Of a stretch of 44,197 bases of DNA, positions 42,801-44,197 are shown piece by piece. Each line of letters opens with the position of its first letter. Position 1 is the stretch's first letter. The translations under genes and the position numbers were made by a program. Below the pieces are notes generated by a model. That model was not told the DNA's origin. It searched no databases and worked only from the letters and a program-made list of their open reading frames with translations. The stretch is taken from positions 1-44,197 of the forward strand of contig SUXS01000023.1 in NCBI GenBank assembly GCA_015060865.1, given 5' to 3'. This DNA is from Bacteroidales bacterium. GTDB taxonomy: Bacteria; Bacteroidota; Bacteroidia; Bacteroidales; Bacteroidaceae.

Positions 42801-43960
42801 CTAAGGAGGGTTATACCTTCGCCGGTTGGGGTGAGGTAGCAGCAACGGTTCCTGCTATGGATGTTACTTATACTGGAACTTATACCGTCAATGTATATGC
42901 CGTAATCTTCAAGATCGGCGATGAGGTGATCTATGCTGATAGCCTTGCTTACGGTAGCGAGATTGTAGCTCCCGAGGCTCCTGCCAAGGAGGGTCATACC
43001 TTCGCCGGTTGGGGTGAGGTAGCAGCAACGGTTCCTGCAATGGATGTTACTTATACTGGAACTTATACCGCCAATGTATATGCCGTGATCTTCAAGATCG
43101 GCGATGAGGTGATCTATGCTGATAGCCTTGCTTACGGTAGCGAGATTGTAGCTCCCGAGGCTCCTGCCAAGGAGGGCCATACTTTCGCGGGTTGGGGCGA
43201 GGTAGCAGCAACAGTTCCTGCAATGGATGTTACTTATACTGGAACTTATACCGCCAATGTATATGCCGTAATCTTCAAGATCGGCGATGAGGTGATCTAT
43301 GCTGATAGCATTGCTTACGGTAGCGAGATTGTAGCTCCCGAGGCTCCTGCTAAGGAGGGTCATACTTTCGCGGGTTGGGGCGAGGTAGCAGCAACAGTTC
43401 CTGCAATGGATGTTACTTATACTGGAACTTATACCGTCAATGTATATGCCGTAATCTTCAAGATCGGCGATGAGGTGATCTATGCTGATAGCCTTGCTTA
43501 CGGTAGCGAGATTGTAGCTCCCGAGGCTCCTGCCAAGGAGGGTCATACCTTCGATGGCTGGGGCGAGGTGGCTGAGACTGTACCAGCAAGTGATGTCGTT
43601 TATGAGGGTACCTATACAGTAAATATATATAAGGTTTACTACTATGTAGGTGAAGAATTGGTATACACTGCCGAGGTTCCCTATGGCGAAAGCATGCCTG
43701 AGTACGTATACGAACCTACCCAAGAGGGCGATGTCTTTGAGGGATGGATAGGCGATGTTTACGAGACAATGCCTGCTCACGATGTGGTTTATACTGCCAA
43801 TATAACCAATGGTATAAAGAATGTACTTGCAGGTGGTATGGTAGATATTTATACGCTGCACGGCGTGAAGGTTCACTCGAAGGTACGTTTCGATGAGGTG
43901 AAAGACTCCTTGCAGAAGGGCATTTATATTGTAAACGGTCAGAAAGTTGTTGTTAAATAA
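39824..43960 (+). CDS. Secreted cohesin-like protein with 18 Listeria-Bacteroides (InlB B-type) repeats
   Basis: This 1378-residue protein has a signal peptide (SALQAQ, residue 21). Residues about 22-155 form a cohesin-like sandwich (AFSAFQMDLTLPDGF; NKVRIAAYSGNNANLKGTEG) closely resembling the one at the end of the upstream protein. About 160-230 resembles a divergent B-repeat (LGSISVEGDAYHGST). From 231 to 1328 are 18 repeats of 61 residues, consensus Y-x-V-T-F-K-I-G-D-E-V-I ending G-H-T-F-x-G-W and V-P-A-x-D-V-T-Y, the Flg_new/B-repeat family. A tail (VDIYTLHGVKV; KGIYIVNGQKVVVK) resembles Por-type sorting tails. It starts 8 bp after the upstream stop, hence one operon. It is probably a long fibrous surface or matrix protein. 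Confidence 0.87.
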   Translation: MKRLLSIVMGFVVALSALQAQNKVSMNNVDFVKGESAVMTVDLQNTTAFSAFQMDLTLPDGFAIAEGIAIDEARQSGSHSVTYNAQGNKVRIAAYSGNNANLKGTEGTLLTIGLVAEESVLPGIYSATLDNVLFTTADENEMSLAGASAEVSLRYAVESSVTDASLGSISVEGDAYHGSTMKVTVSPVAHYELDQLLVNGEDVTAQVENNVYTIASLASDVNAVASFKPATYVATFMIDGQVIEEKPFAYGATIEAPVAPAKEGHTFAGWSNLPATMPGENITVNGSYNVNSYTVTFKIGEVVISSETLAYGAAIVAPEAPVKEGHTFAGWGEVAATMPAENVTYTGSYDVNSYMVTFKIDDEVIYSESLPYGTAIVAPEAPAKEGHTFNGWGAVAATVPAKDLTYTSSYTVNSYTVTFKIGEVVISSETLAYGAAIVAPEAPVKEGHTFAGWGDVAATVPAENVTYTGSYDVNSYLVTFKIDDEVIYSESLPYGTAIVAPEAPAKEGHTFNGWGAVAATVPAKDLTYTSSYTVNVYTLKFVADGKTVKTEQMAYGAAIVAPEAPAKEGHTFNGWKDVPATMPAGDLTVDGIYTVNSYVVTFKIGDEVLFSESLPYGSKITAPEAPAVEGKVFSGWGKVAETVPAQNVTYEGRYINNPYEIVYFVDGEEYHRELIEFSATITLIEAPVKEGHTFSGWSDVPATMPAGEVKVYGTFTVNNYTVTFKIGDEVVYSEPLAYGSEIVAPEAPVKEGYTFNGWGEVDATVPASDVTYEGSYTVNSYTVTFKIGDEIIYSAVLAYGSEIVAPEAPSKEGHTFAGWGDVLATMPASDVTYEGAYTANLYVVTFKIGDEVISSDSLAYGSEIIAPEAPAKEGYTFDGWGEVAAIVPAMNLTYGGSYSVNYYTVTFKIGDEVIYSESLAYGSEIVAPEAPAKEGYTFSGWGQVASTVPAMDVTYEGSYVVGGYTVTFKIGDEVISTQVLPYGSEIVAPEAPAKEGYTFAGWGEVAATVPAMDVTYTGTYTVNVYAVIFKIGDEVIYADSLAYGSEIVAPEAPAKEGHTFAGWGEVAATVPAMDVTYTGTYTANVYAVIFKIGDEVIYADSLAYGSEIVAPEAPAKEGHTFAGWGEVAATVPAMDVTYTGTYTANVYAVIFKIGDEVIYADSIAYGSEIVAPEAPAKEGHTFAGWGEVAATVPAMDVTYTGTYTVNVYAVIFKIGDEVIYADSLAYGSEIVAPEAPAKEGHTFDGWGEVAETVPASDVVYEGTYTVNIYKVYYYVGEELVYTAEVPYGESMPEYVYEPTQEGDVFEGWIGDVYETMPAHDVVYTANITNGIKNVLAGGMVDIYTLHGVKVHSKVRFDEVKDSLQKGIYIVNGQKVVVK
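40514..43810 (+). repeat. 18-copy 183-bp tandem repeat array
   Basis: The period is 183 bp (61 codons); copy n starts at residue 231+61(n-1). Copies 14-17 (42893-43624) are nearly identical at DNA level: the word CGTAATCTTC/CGTGATCTTC falls at 42901, 43084, 43267 and 43450. Copies 2-3 (40697-41062) and 4-5 (41063-41428) form a separate 366-bp duplication. Copies 1, 6-8 and 18 are the most diverged. Confidence 0.93.
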
Positions 43961-43985
43961 TTTTGGCATTATTGCTAAAGAGTTT

Positions 43986-44020
43986 CGGGCGTGTCATTTA
44001 ATGGCACGCCCGTTTCTTTT
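43986..44020 (+). terminator. Rho-independent terminator of the giant-protein operon
   Basis: CGGGCGTG (43986-43993) pairs with CACGCCCG (44005-44012); inner CAT/ATG extends the stem. TTTCTTTT follows. Confidence 0.9.
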
Positions 44021-44197
44021 AGTGGGTGCGGGTGCATGCCTATTTCCTTCCTTTTTTCGTTCCCTCCTTCATTTGTTGTCCGTTCTTTTCCTTTCTTCTT
44101 CCATCCGTGTTTTCCCTTGAAAAACATGTTTTGCAACATAAAAATGGCATTTTATTCCAAGATGCGTAAAAACGGTCAATTTTGATTTGTCTGATAA
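44021..44197. other. Intergenic end of window, no feature seen
   Basis: This is pyrimidine-rich DNA (TTCCTTCC, TTCCTTTCTTCTTCC) after the terminator. No gene, tRNA or convincing promoter was recognised before the window ends. Confidence 0.6.

Noticed and set aside
40514..43810. CRISPR or satellite DNA
   Set aside because: The 183-bp units are contiguous and encode 61-residue B-repeats in one open frame.
42518..43969. Long antisense open frame (483 codons) opposite the B-repeat array
   Set aside because: It follows from the repeated codons of the sense gene; its own repeats mirror the 61-residue period, and it lacks a promoter or sensible N-terminus.
43991..44185. Small frame after the last gene
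   Set aside because: It starts inside the terminator hairpin and its product (FSFPPSFVV, FPFFFHPCF) is an artefact of pyrimidine-rich DNA.

Overview
The window looks like a chromosomal piece of a gut-type Bacteroidales (Bacteroides, Prevotella or a relative). The evidence is a SusC/SusD pair with trailing surface lipoproteins, Bacteroidales-restricted families (DUF4248, HU-HIG, smalltalk, DUF4984, DUF4458, DUF4835, DUF4924), BACON and BspA-type LRR domains, Por-type C-terminal tails, and promoters of the Bacteroidetes form TTTG-N19/21-TAnnTTTG. No rRNA, tRNA or CRISPR array was seen.

Region 1 (1-2140) is a small module: a DUF4248 gene (cut by the window edge) diverging from an HU-like gene, a 30-residue smalltalk peptide and an M15 zinc peptidase. 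Its spacers hold MITE-like inverted repeats. Region 2 (2145-14250, minus strand) is one import operon: susC, susD, a DUF4984-type lipoprotein, a two-repeat lipoprotein, a DUF4458-LRR lipoprotein and a BACON-LRR lipoprotein. It has no glycosidase, which suggests a RagAB-like peptide or glycopeptide importer. A 115-bp MITE-like element sits between susC and susD.

Region 3 (14547-17266) is DUF4835-recN with a terminator. Region 4 (17267-24391) is accessory DNA between recN and rlmB: an AraC regulator divergent from a GNAT gene and a broken MATE pump, a degraded polyvalent-kinase-type gene, an S41 protease, an HU-winged-helix protein and NhaA. Repeats duplicated on both sides of the broken genes point to past rearrangement. 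Region 5 (24459-27091) is rlmB and an HtrA-like pseudoprotease with TPRs. Region 6 (27107-32463, minus) is a compact lysE-DUF4924-prfC-tsaC-clc gene run.

Region 7 (32701-44020) is the most unusual part: a two-gene operon for giant secreted proteins of 2334 and 1378 residues. The first is a mosaic of beta-sandwich modules, helical spacers, BspA-type LRRs and ricin-like segments, ending in a type I dockerin, a cohesin-like domain and a Por-type tail. The second starts with a matching cohesin-like domain, followed by 18 tandem 61-residue Listeria-Bacteroides repeats and a related tail. Together they could form a self-assembling surface or extracellular scaffold.

A 72-bp promoter-bearing element with a covarying palindrome occurs upstream of rlmB and of lysE, with a degenerate third copy near the HU gene.
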